A stretch of DNA of 64,000 nucleotides from Pseudaquabacterium inlustre (GTDB lineage Bacteria > Pseudomonadota > Gammaproteobacteria > Burkholderiales > Burkholderiaceae_C), in the NCBI RefSeq assembly GCF_038066595.1, contig NZ_JBBUTH010000007.1, positions 248,001 to 312,000 of the forward strand. Direction: 5' to 3'. The notes under the pieces are model-generated. The model made no database searches. It had not been told where the DNA came from and worked only from the letters and a program-made list of their open reading frames with translations. Positions 15,162-31,901 of the stretch are shown here, one piece after another; the first letter of the stretch is position 1; the number at the start of each line of letters is the position of its first letter. A program made the translations under genes and the position numbers.

Positions 15162-18100
15162 GCCGCCTCCGTGATGGCACCGTGCAGCGCCGCCAGCGCG
15201 TCGCGCGCGGCCACCGCCTCGTAGGGCTCGCGCGTCCACACCCGGGCCTCGTCGACGCGCCGGTGACGCGCCGCCACGCCCAGCGCACGGGCCAGGTCCA
15301 CCAGGCGCCGGCCGCCGGCCTCGCGGCCGGTTTCCAGCACGCCGATCGGGGGCAGGCCCGGCCCCAGCTGCGCGGTCAGGTCCAGCGCATCCAGCGCCGC
15401 AGCCAGGGCCGGCGGCTCGGGGAACGCCAGCACGTCGGACTGGCGCACGTCCTGCTGCTGGTGCGGCGACAGCGCCTGCAGCGCCGCGATCTCGGCCCGC
15501 TCGGCCGCCAGATCGGCCGCCGCGACCACCGGGTCCCACAGGTGCAGCGCGGCCACGTCGCTGCGGCCGAGTGCGGCCTGCAGCGCGATGGCCCCGCCCA
15601 GGCGCAGGCCCGCCACATGCACCTGGGCCGCACCAGTGCGCTGGCGCAGCGTGTCGATGGCGCAGCGCGCGTCGTCGATCCAGCCATCCAGCGTGACGTC
15701 GGCATAGTCGCCGAACGCGTCGCCGGTGCCGTGGTAGTCGAAGCTCAGCGTGTCGCAGCCGGCATGGGCCAGCGCCACCGCCAGTTCGCGCAAGGCGCGG
15801 TGGCAGCGCACGTACTCGTGGCCATGCGGCGCGCACAGCAGCACCGCCCGGCCGGTGGGCTGCGGTGCCCGGCGCAGCAGGCCGAACAGTGTGCGCCCGG
15901 CCGGGCCGAAGAAGAACGGCTCCAGCGCCGGCTGCAGCGGCGGGACCGGCGCCACGGTTGCCACGGACGCGGCGGGCGCGTCAGGCTCGGCCGCGGCATC
16001 CGGCATGTCAAGCGTGTCTGGCGCGGTCGCACCCGCAGCCTGCACGCTGGCCGCGAACTGGCCCATGGTCTGCCAGGCCACCTGGTCGATGGTGCCGGCC
16101 GACAGAAAGCGCTCCAGCGTGATGTCCAGCCCCAGCTTCTCGCGCAGCCGCGCCGCGGCGCGCACGGCCAGCAGCGAATGACCGCCCAGGTCGAAGAAGT
16201 TGTCGTGGACCCCCACGCGGTCGATGCCCAGCAGTTCCTGCCAGACCTCGGCAATGGCCTGCTCGATCGGGCTGCGCGGCTCGACGAACTGGCCGGCCAG
16301 CGCCGGACGCTCATGCGCAGCGGCAGGGGCCACCGCGGCAGGCGCCTGCGCATCGCTGGCCAGCAGGGCCTGGCGCGCCGCCAGGTCGGCGGTGGACACC
16401 ACCCACTGCGGCTCGGCCGTGCCGGCGCGCAGCGCCAGCACGCGCGCCAGCACCTGCGTGCCTTCGTCAGGCCGCAGCGCCAGCGCGGCCAGCGTGCCGG
16501 CGCGGGCGGGGCCTGCGTCGTCGAAGCGCCAGGCGTCCCAGTCGACGCTGCACCAGTGGCCGTGTCCGTCGGCATGGCGGCGCTGCGCCAGCGCGTCCAG
16601 GCAGGCGTTGGCCGCGGCGTAGGCCGCCATCGACCAGCCGCCCAGCACGGTGGAGATCGACGACACCGGCAGGAAGAAGTCGAGCCCGCCGTCGGCGTCG
16701 AAGCAGTCGGCCAGCACCTGCGCGCCGCGCAGCTTGGGGCCGAACTGCTGCTCGCAGGCGGCGCGCGTGAGCTGGGAGAACGGCGCAAACGACGCGCCGG
16801 CCAGCACACCGGCGGCATGCACCACGCCATGCACGGCACCGTAGCGCTGGCGCAGATCGGCGGCCAGCACCTGCATCGCGGCAACGTCGGTGACATCGGC
16901 CGACACCACGCAGACCTCGGCGCCCAGGGCCTGCAGGTCGCGCAGCCGGCGGATGCGCTGCGCGGTGGCGTCGGTCGCGTCATGGCGGGCCAGCCAGTCG
17001 TCCCACTGCGTCGGCGGCGGGAACGCGCTGCGCCCCAGCAGCACCAGCCGCGCCTGCGCGGCCGTGGCGAAATGCCCCGCCAGCGCCAGACCCACCTGGC
17101 CCAGGCCGCCGCTGATCAGCACCACGGCGCGCGGACGCAGCGGCGGCGCCAGGGCCGCGCCCTGCGGTGCCGCGCCCTGCGTTGCCGGCGCGTGTCGCAG
17201 CGTCCAGCGCCGGCGTGCGCGGACAGCCACCACGACCTCCAGGGCCTCCACGGACTCCACAGTCCCCGTGGCGCCGCTCGCCGGCGTACCGCGGTGCTGC
17301 GACAGCTCGCCCAGCAGCGCCCGCCGCAGCCCGGGCGCCAAGGCGCCATCGCGCCCGCCCACATCGATCATGCGCACGGCCCAGCCGGGCCGTTCCTGCG
17401 GCAGCACGCGGGCCAGGCCCAGCACGGCCGCGGCCTCGGGCCGCAGGGCTTCGTCGCCGGTGACGGCCTGGGCGCCTTCGGTCAGCAGCGCAAGCGGCGG
17501 CGGTGCGCCCGGCCCGGCCGGGGCAGCGGCGGCCAGCGCCTGGGCCAGATAGAGCGCGCTGTACCAGCCCAGATCCAGTGCGGCCGGGTTGGCGCCCGAC
17601 GCACCGGCCTCGTCCAGGCCCCAGGCATGCAGCACCCGTGCGGGCGCGCGGCCGGCGGCCTCCAGGGCCTGCAGCAGCTTGCGGTAGGCGGCGGGGTCGG
17701 CCGCGTCGAGCTCGAAACGGTCGGGGCCCAGCTCGCGCAGGCGCTCGCCCGGCTGCACGCACAGCACGCGCGCGCCATGCCGGCGCAGGTCGGCCGCCAG
17801 CGCATCGGCCAGGCCCCCCGGGTGCAGGAACACCAGCCATTCGCCGGCCAGCGCCGCGGCATCCACCGGCGCCGGCATGGCCGAGGTCCAGGCCGGCCGG
17901 TACAGCCAGCTTGCGGTGTCGGCCCGCTTGCTGCGGCCGTCGGGGGCGTCGCGCCGCGCCGGACGCGGCGGCGTCCAGTAGCGCTGGCGCTGGAAGGCAT
18001 AGCCCGGCAGGGTCAGGCTTCGCCGCGGTGCGCCGCCGTGCAGCGCCGCCCAGTCGGGCGCCACGCCGGCAGTCCAGGCGCGGCCGAGCGCGGCCAGCAG

Positions 18101-21100
18101 CGCCTCGGCCTCGGGCTGGGCCGAGCGGTCGCGCGGCAGGCTGGGGATCGCGGTGATCGCAGTGGGGGTGCCGGCCTGCCGCGCGAACGCGGTCAGCGCC
18201 TGGCCGGGGCCGATCTCGATGCACACCGTGTGCGCGTCCAGCAGGGTCTGCAGGCCCTCGTGGAAGCGCACCGGCGCCAGCAGGTGGCGAACCCAGTAAT
18301 CGGGGCTGGTGGCCTGCTCCGGCGTGATCCAGGTGCCGCTGAGGTTGGACACCCAGGGCTGCCGCGGCGCCGCCATCGGCGTGGCCGCCAGCGCGGCGCG
18401 CAGTGGCTCGGCCGCGCCGTCCATCAGCGGCGAGTGGAAGGCGTGCGAGGTCTGCAGCCGGCGCACCGCGTGGCCCGCGCCGGCCAGCGCGGCCTCGAAC
18501 GCGGCCACCGCCTCGAACGGGCCCGACACCACGGTGAGCGCCGGCGCGTTGTGCGCCGCGACAGCCAGCCCCGGCTGCCACCACAGGCCCAGCGCATCGG
18601 CGGGCAACGGCACCGCGCACATCGCGCCGGGCGGCTGGGCCTGCATGGCGCGGCCGCGCAGCACCACCAGGCGCAGCGCGTCGTCGAGCGTGAAGGTGCC
18701 GGCCAGCGTGGCGGCCACGTACTCGCCCAGGCTGTGGCCCAGCATGGCCGCCGGCGTGACGCCCCAGGCCGCCCATTGCGCGGCCAGCGCGATCTCCACC
18801 GCGAACAGTGCCGGCTGCGCATGGCAGGTTTCGGCCAGGCGCGCGGCGGCGGCCGGATCCTCGGGCGCGGCGAACACCAGATCGCGCAGGTCCAGCCCCA
18901 GCGGCGCACGCAGCGCCTCGGCGCAGCGGTCGAACTGGGCGCGGAACACCGCGAACGCCTCGTACAGCCCGCGCGCCATGCCGGGCGCCTGCGCCCCCTG
19001 GCCGCTGAACAGGAAGGCCACGCCGGGCGCGGCGTCGGGCGCGTGGCCGTGCAGCGCGCGGCGCGGATCGGCCAGTGCCGCGGCCGCATCGGCGCTGTCG
19101 CGCGCCACCACCGCCAGGCGCTGTGCGAACACCCGCCGACCCTGCTGCAAGGTGTGCGCCACATCGGCCAGTGACAGCCCGGGATGGGCCTGCAGATGGG
19201 CCGACAGCGCGACCGCGGCGTCCTGCAGCGCCTGCGGGCCCTGGGCCGACAGCAGCAGCAGCTGCGGGCCGGCGTCAGTCGGAGCCGCAGCGCGGGCCGG
19301 TGCCGGCGCCTGCTCGAGCACCACATGCGCATTGGTGCCCCCGATGCCGAAGGCGCTGACGCCCGCGCGGCGCGGCTGGCCGGCACGGGCAGGCCAGTCG
19401 GCCACGGCCGTCTGCACCCGGAATGGGCTGGTGGCCAGCGCCAGCTTCGGATTGGGCTGCTCGAAGTGCAGGCTGGGCACCAACCGGGCATGGGCCAGGC
19501 ACAGCACGGCCTTGATGAAGCCGGCGGCGCCGGCGGCCGCGTCGAGATGGCCGATGTTGGTCTTCAGCGAGCCGATCGCGCAGGCCTGCTCGCGCGTGTC
19601 ACCGCCGTCGCGGAAGGCGCGGGTCAGCGCCGCCAGTTCGATCGGATCGCCCAGCACGGTGCCGGTGCCATGGCATTCCACCAGGTCGATGCTGTCGGGC
19701 GCCACGCCGGCGGCGGCCTGGGCCGCGGCGATCACCGCCGCCTGGCCCGCCACGCTGGGGGCCGTGAAGCCGGCCTTGGCCGCGCCGTCGTTGTTGACGG
19801 CCGCGCCCCGCACCACGGCCAGCACCGGCCGGCCGGCGGCCAGCGCGTCGTCGAGCCGCTCCAGCACCACCACCGCGCAGCCATTGCCGGCCACGCAGCC
19901 GCTGGCCTGGGCGTCGAAGGCGCGGCAATGGCCGTCGCGCGAGGCCACGCCGCCCTGCAGCCACAGGTGGCCGCCCGGCAGCGGCGCGCTGACCGACACG
20001 CCGCCGGCCAGCGCGAGATCGCAGCGGCCGGCGGCCAGCGATTCGCAGGCCTCGACGATGGCCACCAGCGACGACGAGCAGGCGGTCTGCACCGTCAGGC
20101 TGGGGCCGCGCAAGTCCAGCTTGTAGGCCACCCGCGTGGCCAGGTAGTCCTTGTCGTTGAGGAACATGCGGCTGGCCTCACCGCCGGCCTGCACCTCCTG
20201 CAGCGAGTAGCTGTTCAGGCTGGACGAGGCGTACACGCCCACCGCACCGGCAAAGCGCCGCGCATCGACGCCGGCGGCCTCCAGCGCGGCCCAGGCATGC
20301 TCGAGGAAGATGCGCTGCTGCGGATCGAGCGCCTCGGCATCGGCCGGCGCATAGCCGAACAGCCCGGCATCGAAGCGGTCGACATCGGGCGCGACGCCCT
20401 TGGCCGGCACGTGATCGGGGTGGTCGACCAGGGCCGGGTCATGGCCGGCGGCCAGCAGTTCGTCGCGGGTGGCGAAGTGGATGCCCTCGCGGCCCTCGCA
20501 CAGCATGCGCCACAGCGCATCCACGCTGTCGGCGCCGGGAAAGCGCCCGTGCACGGCCACCACCGCTATGTCCCGCGAGGCCGGCCGCGGTGCGGACATG
20601 GGGGTACGGTCGGAGGTGGGCGTGGGCGACCCATCGGCACGGTCCGCATCGGTGCCGGCCAGGCGCGCCAGATGGGCGGCCAGCGCCGCCACGGTCGGGT
20701 GCTCGAACAGCTGCACCACCGGCACCTCGACGCCGGTGGCCTCGCGCAGCGCCGCCTGCACCTGCACGAAGCCCAGCGAATGCCCACCCAGGTCGAAGAA
20801 GTTGTCATCGCGGCCCACCCGCTCCAGCCCCAGCACCTGCTGCCAGATGGCGCCGATGCGCTGCTCCAGCACGGTGGCCGGCGGTTGCGCCGGTGCGTCG
20901 GCAGCGCGCTGCGCGGGCGGCGGCAGCGCCTTGCGGTCGACCTTGCCATTGGCCGTCAGCGGCATGGCCTCGCGCAGCACCCAGGCCGAGGGCAGCATGT
21001 GCACCGGCAGCGTGGCCGCGGCATGGCGCTGCAGCGAGGCCACCTCCGGTGCCGGGCCGCCGGGCGCGGGCACCACATAGGCCACCAGCCGGGCATCGCC

Positions 21101-23938
21101 GGGTCGGTCCTCGCGCAGCAGCACCACGGCCTGCGCAACGCCGGGCGCGCGTTCCAGCACGGCCTCGATCTCGCCGAGCTCGATGCGGAAGCCGCGCAGC
21201 TTGACCTGGCCGTCGTTGCGGCCGATGAACTCCAGCGTGCCATCGGCCAGGCGGCGCACGGCGTCGCCGGTGAGGTACATGCGCGCCCCCGGCGCGTCGG
21301 CGAAGGGATCGGCCACGAAGCGCTCGGCGGTCAGCGCGTCGCGGCGCCAGTAGCCGCGCGCCACGCCGGCGCCGCCGATGGCCAGTTCGCCCACCGCGCC
21401 GGGCAGTGCCGGCCGGCCATGGCGGTCGAGCACGTGCAACTGGGTGTTGGCAATGGCACGGCCCAGCGGCACGCTGGCGCTGCCCGGCTCGACCCGGCCG
21501 GCCGTCGACCAGATGGTGGTCTCGGTGGGCCCGTACAGGTTCCACAGCGCACCACCGCCGGCGAGCAGCCGGTTGGCCAGCTCACGCGGCAGCGCCTCGC
21601 CGCCGCACAGCATCGTCAGGCCCGGCCGGCTGCGCCAGCCGGCGGCCAGCAGCAGGCGCCAGGTGGCCGGTGTGGCCTGCACCATGGTGGCGCCCTGGCC
21701 GTCGATCAGCCGCGCCAGCGCCGCGCCATCGGCGGCCACCGCAGACGGTGCCAGCACCACGGTGGCGCCGCACACCAGCGGCAGGTAGAGCTCGAGCCCG
21801 GCGATGTCGAAGGACAGCGTGGTCACGGCCACCAGCACGTCGTCCTCGCCGCAGCCCGGCGCCTCGGCCATCGCGGCCAGGAAGTTGGCCAGCGCACCGT
21901 GCTCGACCATCACGCCCTTGGGCCGCCCGGTGGAGCCCGAGGTGTAGATGGTGTAGGCCAGATCGCCCAGCGCCGGGCACGGCAGGTCGGCCCCCGGCGC
22001 GCTGTCGTGCGCGGCGATGGCATCGGCCTCGGTGTCCAGGCACACCGGGCGCGCCGCATCCACGGGCAACGCGTCGCGCAGCGCGGCGTGGGTCAGGCGC
22101 AGCGCAGCGCCGCTGTCGTCCAGCATGCCGGCCAGGCGCTCACGCGGGTAGGCCGGGTCCATCGGCACATAGCTGGCGCCGGCTTTCAGCACGGCCAGCA
22201 CCGCCACCAGCATGTCGACACCACGCGGCAGGTGCACGGCCACCCGCGTCTCGCGGCCCGCACCGGCCGCACGCAGATGGCGCGCCAGCCGGTTGGCGCG
22301 CGCATCGAGCTCGGCACGGCCCAGGCGCTGGTCCTCGAACACCAGGGCCGTGGCCTCGGGGCGGCGCGCCGCCTGCCGCTCGACGGCGAGCACGAACGGC
22401 TCGGTGGGCAGGGGCCGGCGCGCCGCGGCGCGCTCGGCGGCCAGCGCCGCGTGCTCGTCGGGCGACAGCAGGTCGGCCTGCTCGACGCGCACGCCGGGAT
22501 CGGCCGCTGCGGCACGCGCCAGGCTCAGGAACTGGCGCGCCAGCCGCTCGATCGTGGGCGGCGCGAACAGGTCGGCGTCGTAATGCCAGGTCAGCGTGGC
22601 CTCGCCGCCATAGTCCTCGAACCACAGGCCCAGGTCGAACTCGCCCTGCCCCTGGGCCAGGGCCTGCGGCCCCTCGGCACTGCGGCGCGTGACGCCTTCG
22701 GTGTAGCGGCCCAGGATGGGCTGGGTGAACAGGGCCTGAAACAAGGGGTTGCGCGACAGGTCGCGCTGCGGCTGCAGGGCTGCCACCAGCTTCTCGAAGG
22801 GCAGCTCGGCATGGCTGAAGGCCGCCGACACGGTGTCGCGCACGCGGGCCAGGGCCTCGTCGAAGCGCAGGTCGCCCGACAGGTCGGTGCGCAGCACCAG
22901 GCTGTTAAGGAACAGGCCCTGCACCTGCGCGAACTCGGGCCGCTCGCGGCCGGCCACCGGGGTGCCGACGACGACATCGAACTGCCCGGTGTTGCGCGCC
23001 AGCACGCACTGGTAGACGGCCAGCAGCGTCATGAACATCGTGGCACGCTGCGCCTTGGCGACGGTGCGCAGGCCCTCCAGCAGCGCCGGCTCGACCACCA
23101 CCGCGATGGCCGCGCCGCGGCCGCCGGCCACGGCCGGCCGCGGGAAGTCGGTGCGCAGGTCCAGCACCTGGGGCATGCCGGCCAGGCGCTCGCGCCACCA
23201 GGCGATCTGGCGCTGCAGCGCCTCACCCTGCAGCCAGGCGCGCTGCCAGGTGGCGTAGTCGGCGTACTGCAGCGGCAGCGGCTCGAGCGCCGGCGCGCGC
23301 CCGGCCTGGGCGGCGGCACAGAGCTCGCGCAGCTCGGCGATCAGCGCGTCGATCGACCAGCCATCGCTGGCGATGTGGTGCACCGTGAGGCACAGCCCGC
23401 TGCGCCCACGCGCCAGGCGGAAGGCCAGCGCGTGCCACACCGGCCCTTGCGCCAGGTCGATCGGCCGCGCACGCGCGGCCTCGATGTGCGGCAGCGCGGC
23501 AGCGGTGATCGCCCCGTCGTCGTCCAGCTGCGACAGGTCGACGACCGACAGCGTGACCGACGCCGGGGCTGCGTCCACGATCTGCACCGGCTCGGCACCC
23601 TGCAGCACATAGCGCGTGCGCAGGATCTCGTGGCGCTGCAGCAGCTGCCCCAGCGCAGCCTCGAGCCGGGCCACGTCGGCGTCGAAGATGCCGCGCAGCT
23701 GCAGGTGCAGGGCCTGGCCCTGCGGTGCCAGCTGGTGCAGGAACCACATGCGCAGCTGGTCGAAGGACAGGGGCGCCGGCGCCGACGGATCGGCCCGGCG
23801 CTGCGGCGTGGGCGCGGCCTCGGCCGGCAGCGCCACGCCCTGGCGCCGCAGCAGCGCCTCGAGCGCGGCGCGCTTGTCCGGCGGCAGCGCCGCCAGGCGC
23901 GCGCGCGGATCGGGGGGCGTGGGCGGCAGCGTGGCCAT
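15158..23938 (-). CDS. Terminal NRPS-PKS: C-A(Gly)-PCP-KS-AT-KR-ACP-hydrolase
   Basis: A 2926-residue megasynthase. Domains (approximate residues): C 55-480 with HHIASDG; A 500-1020 with YTSGSTGRPKG; PCP 1010-1085 with LGGHSL; KS 1110-1540 with TACSSS, ECHGTGT and KTNIGHL; AT 1640-1935 with GHSLGEY and HAFHS (malonyl type); KR 2060-2500 with GGLGQVG and an intact S/Y/N set (YAAAN); ACP 2545-2625 with LGGHSL; alpha/beta hydrolase 2670-2920. The A-pocket reads D-I-L-Q-L-G-L-I-W plus K, which as I recall is the classical glycine code. The product unit is then glycine plus malonate, reduced: 4-amino-3-hydroxybutyrate. The C-terminal domain resembles exosortase-associated hydrolase 2 and has GLRLG at the elbow, so Arg replaces the Ser. 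Gene overlaps the next hydrolase by four bases. Confidence 0.93.
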   Translation of the reverse strand: MATLPPTPPDPRARLAALPPDKRAALEALLRRQGVALPAEAAPTPQRRADPSAPAPLSFDQLRMWFLHQLAPQGQALHLQLRGIFDADVARLEAALGQLLQRHEILRTRYVLQGAEPVQIVDAAPASVTLSVVDLSQLDDDGAITAAALPHIEAARARPIDLAQGPVWHALAFRLARGRSGLCLTVHHIASDGWSIDALIAELRELCAAAQAGRAPALEPLPLQYADYATWQRAWLQGEALQRQIAWWRERLAGMPQVLDLRTDFPRPAVAGGRGAAIAVVVEPALLEGLRTVAKAQRATMFMTLLAVYQCVLARNTGQFDVVVGTPVAGRERPEFAQVQGLFLNSLVLRTDLSGDLRFDEALARVRDTVSAAFSHAELPFEKLVAALQPQRDLSRNPLFQALFTQPILGRYTEGVTRRSAEGPQALAQGQGEFDLGLWFEDYGGEATLTWHYDADLFAPPTIERLARQFLSLARAAAADPGVRVEQADLLSPDEHAALAAERAAARRPLPTEPFVLAVERQAARRPEATALVFEDQRLGRAELDARANRLARHLRAAGAGRETRVAVHLPRGVDMLVAVLAVLKAGASYVPMDPAYPRERLAGMLDDSGAALRLTHAALRDALPVDAARPVCLDTEADAIAAHDSAPGADLPCPALGDLAYTIYTSGSTGRPKGVMVEHGALANFLAAMAEAPGCGEDDVLVAVTTLSFDIAGLELYLPLVCGATVVLAPSAVAADGAALARLIDGQGATMVQATPATWRLLLAAGWRSRPGLTMLCGGEALPRELANRLLAGGGALWNLYGPTETTIWSTAGRVEPGSASVPLGRAIANTQLHVLDRHGRPALPGAVGELAIGGAGVARGYWRRDALTAERFVADPFADAPGARMYLTGDAVRRLADGTLEFIGRNDGQVKLRGFRIELGEIEAVLERAPGVAQAVVLLREDRPGDARLVAYVVPAPGGPAPEVASLQRHAAATLPVHMLPSAWVLREAMPLTANGKVDRKALPPPAQRAADAPAQPPATVLEQRIGAIWQQVLGLERVGRDDNFFDLGGHSLGFVQVQAALREATGVEVPVVQLFEHPTVAALAAHLARLAGTDADRADGSPTPTSDRTPMSAPRPASRDIAVVAVHGRFPGADSVDALWRMLCEGREGIHFATRDELLAAGHDPALVDHPDHVPAKGVAPDVDRFDAGLFGYAPADAEALDPQQRIFLEHAWAALEAAGVDARRFAGAVGVYASSSLNSYSLQEVQAGGEASRMFLNDKDYLATRVAYKLDLRGPSLTVQTACSSSLVAIVEACESLAAGRCDLALAGGVSVSAPLPGGHLWLQGGVASRDGHCRAFDAQASGCVAGNGCAVVVLERLDDALAAGRPVLAVVRGAAVNNDGAAKAGFTAPSVAGQAAVIAAAQAAAGVAPDSIDLVECHGTGTVLGDPIELAALTRAFRDGGDTREQACAIGSLKTNIGHLDAAAGAAGFIKAVLCLAHARLVPSLHFEQPNPKLALATSPFRVQTAVADWPARAGQPRRAGVSAFGIGGTNAHVVLEQAPAPARAAAPTDAGPQLLLLSAQGPQALQDAAVALSAHLQAHPGLSLADVAHTLQQGRRVFAQRLAVVARDSADAAAALADPRRALHGHAPDAAPGVAFLFSGQGAQAPGMARGLYEAFAVFRAQFDRCAEALRAPLGLDLRDLVFAAPEDPAAAARLAETCHAQPALFAVEIALAAQWAAWGVTPAAMLGHSLGEYVAATLAGTFTLDDALRLVVLRGRAMQAQPPGAMCAVPLPADALGLWWQPGLAVAAHNAPALTVVSGPFEAVAAFEAALAGAGHAVRRLQTSHAFHSPLMDGAAEPLRAALAATPMAAPRQPWVSNLSGTWITPEQATSPDYWVRHLLAPVRFHEGLQTLLDAHTVCIEIGPGQALTAFARQAGTPTAITAIPSLPRDRSAQPEAEALLAALGRAWTAGVAPDWAALHGGAPRRSLTLPGYAFQRQRYWTPPRPARRDAPDGRSKRADTASWLYRPAWTSAMPAPVDAAALAGEWLVFLHPGGLADALAADLRRHGARVLCVQPGERLRELGPDRFELDAADPAAYRKLLQALEAAGRAPARVLHAWGLDEAGASGANPAALDLGWYSALYLAQALAAAAPAGPGAPPPLALLTEGAQAVTGDEALRPEAAAVLGLARVLPQERPGWAVRMIDVGGRDGALAPGLRRALLGELSQHRGTPASGATGTVESVEALEVVVAVRARRRWTLRHAPATQGAAPQGAALAPPLRPRAVVLISGGLGQVGLALAGHFATAAQARLVLLGRSAFPPPTQWDDWLARHDATDATAQRIRRLRDLQALGAEVCVVSADVTDVAAMQVLAADLRQRYGAVHGVVHAAGVLAGASFAPFSQLTRAACEQQFGPKLRGAQVLADCFDADGGLDFFLPVSSISTVLGGWSMAAYAAANACLDALAQRRHADGHGHWCSVDWDAWRFDDAGPARAGTLAALALRPDEGTQVLARVLALRAGTAEPQWVVSTADLAARQALLASDAQAPAAVAPAAAHERPALAGQFVEPRSPIEQAIAEVWQELLGIDRVGVHDNFFDLGGHSLLAVRAAARLREKLGLDITLERFLSAGTIDQVAWQTMGQFAASVQAAGATAPDTLDMPDAAAEPDAPAASVATVAPVPPLQPALEPFFFGPAGRTLFGLLRRAPQPTGRAVLLCAPHGHEYVRCHRALRELAVALAHAGCDTLSFDYHGTGDAFGDYADVTLDGWIDDARCAIDTLRQRTGAAQVHVAGLRLGGAIALQAALGRSDVAALHLWDPVVAAADLAAERAEIAALQALSPHQQQDVRQSDVLAFPEPPALAAALDALDLTAQLGPGLPPIGVLETGREAGGRRLVDLARALGVAARHRRVDEARVWTREPYEAVAARDALAALHGAITEAA

Positions 23939-23950
23939 CGCGGCTGGGGC

Positions 23951-28597
<4,647 letters not shown>

Positions 28598-28607
28598 CGT
28601 CGTGGTC

Positions 28608-31897
<3,290 letters not shown>

Positions 31898-31901
<4 letters not shown>

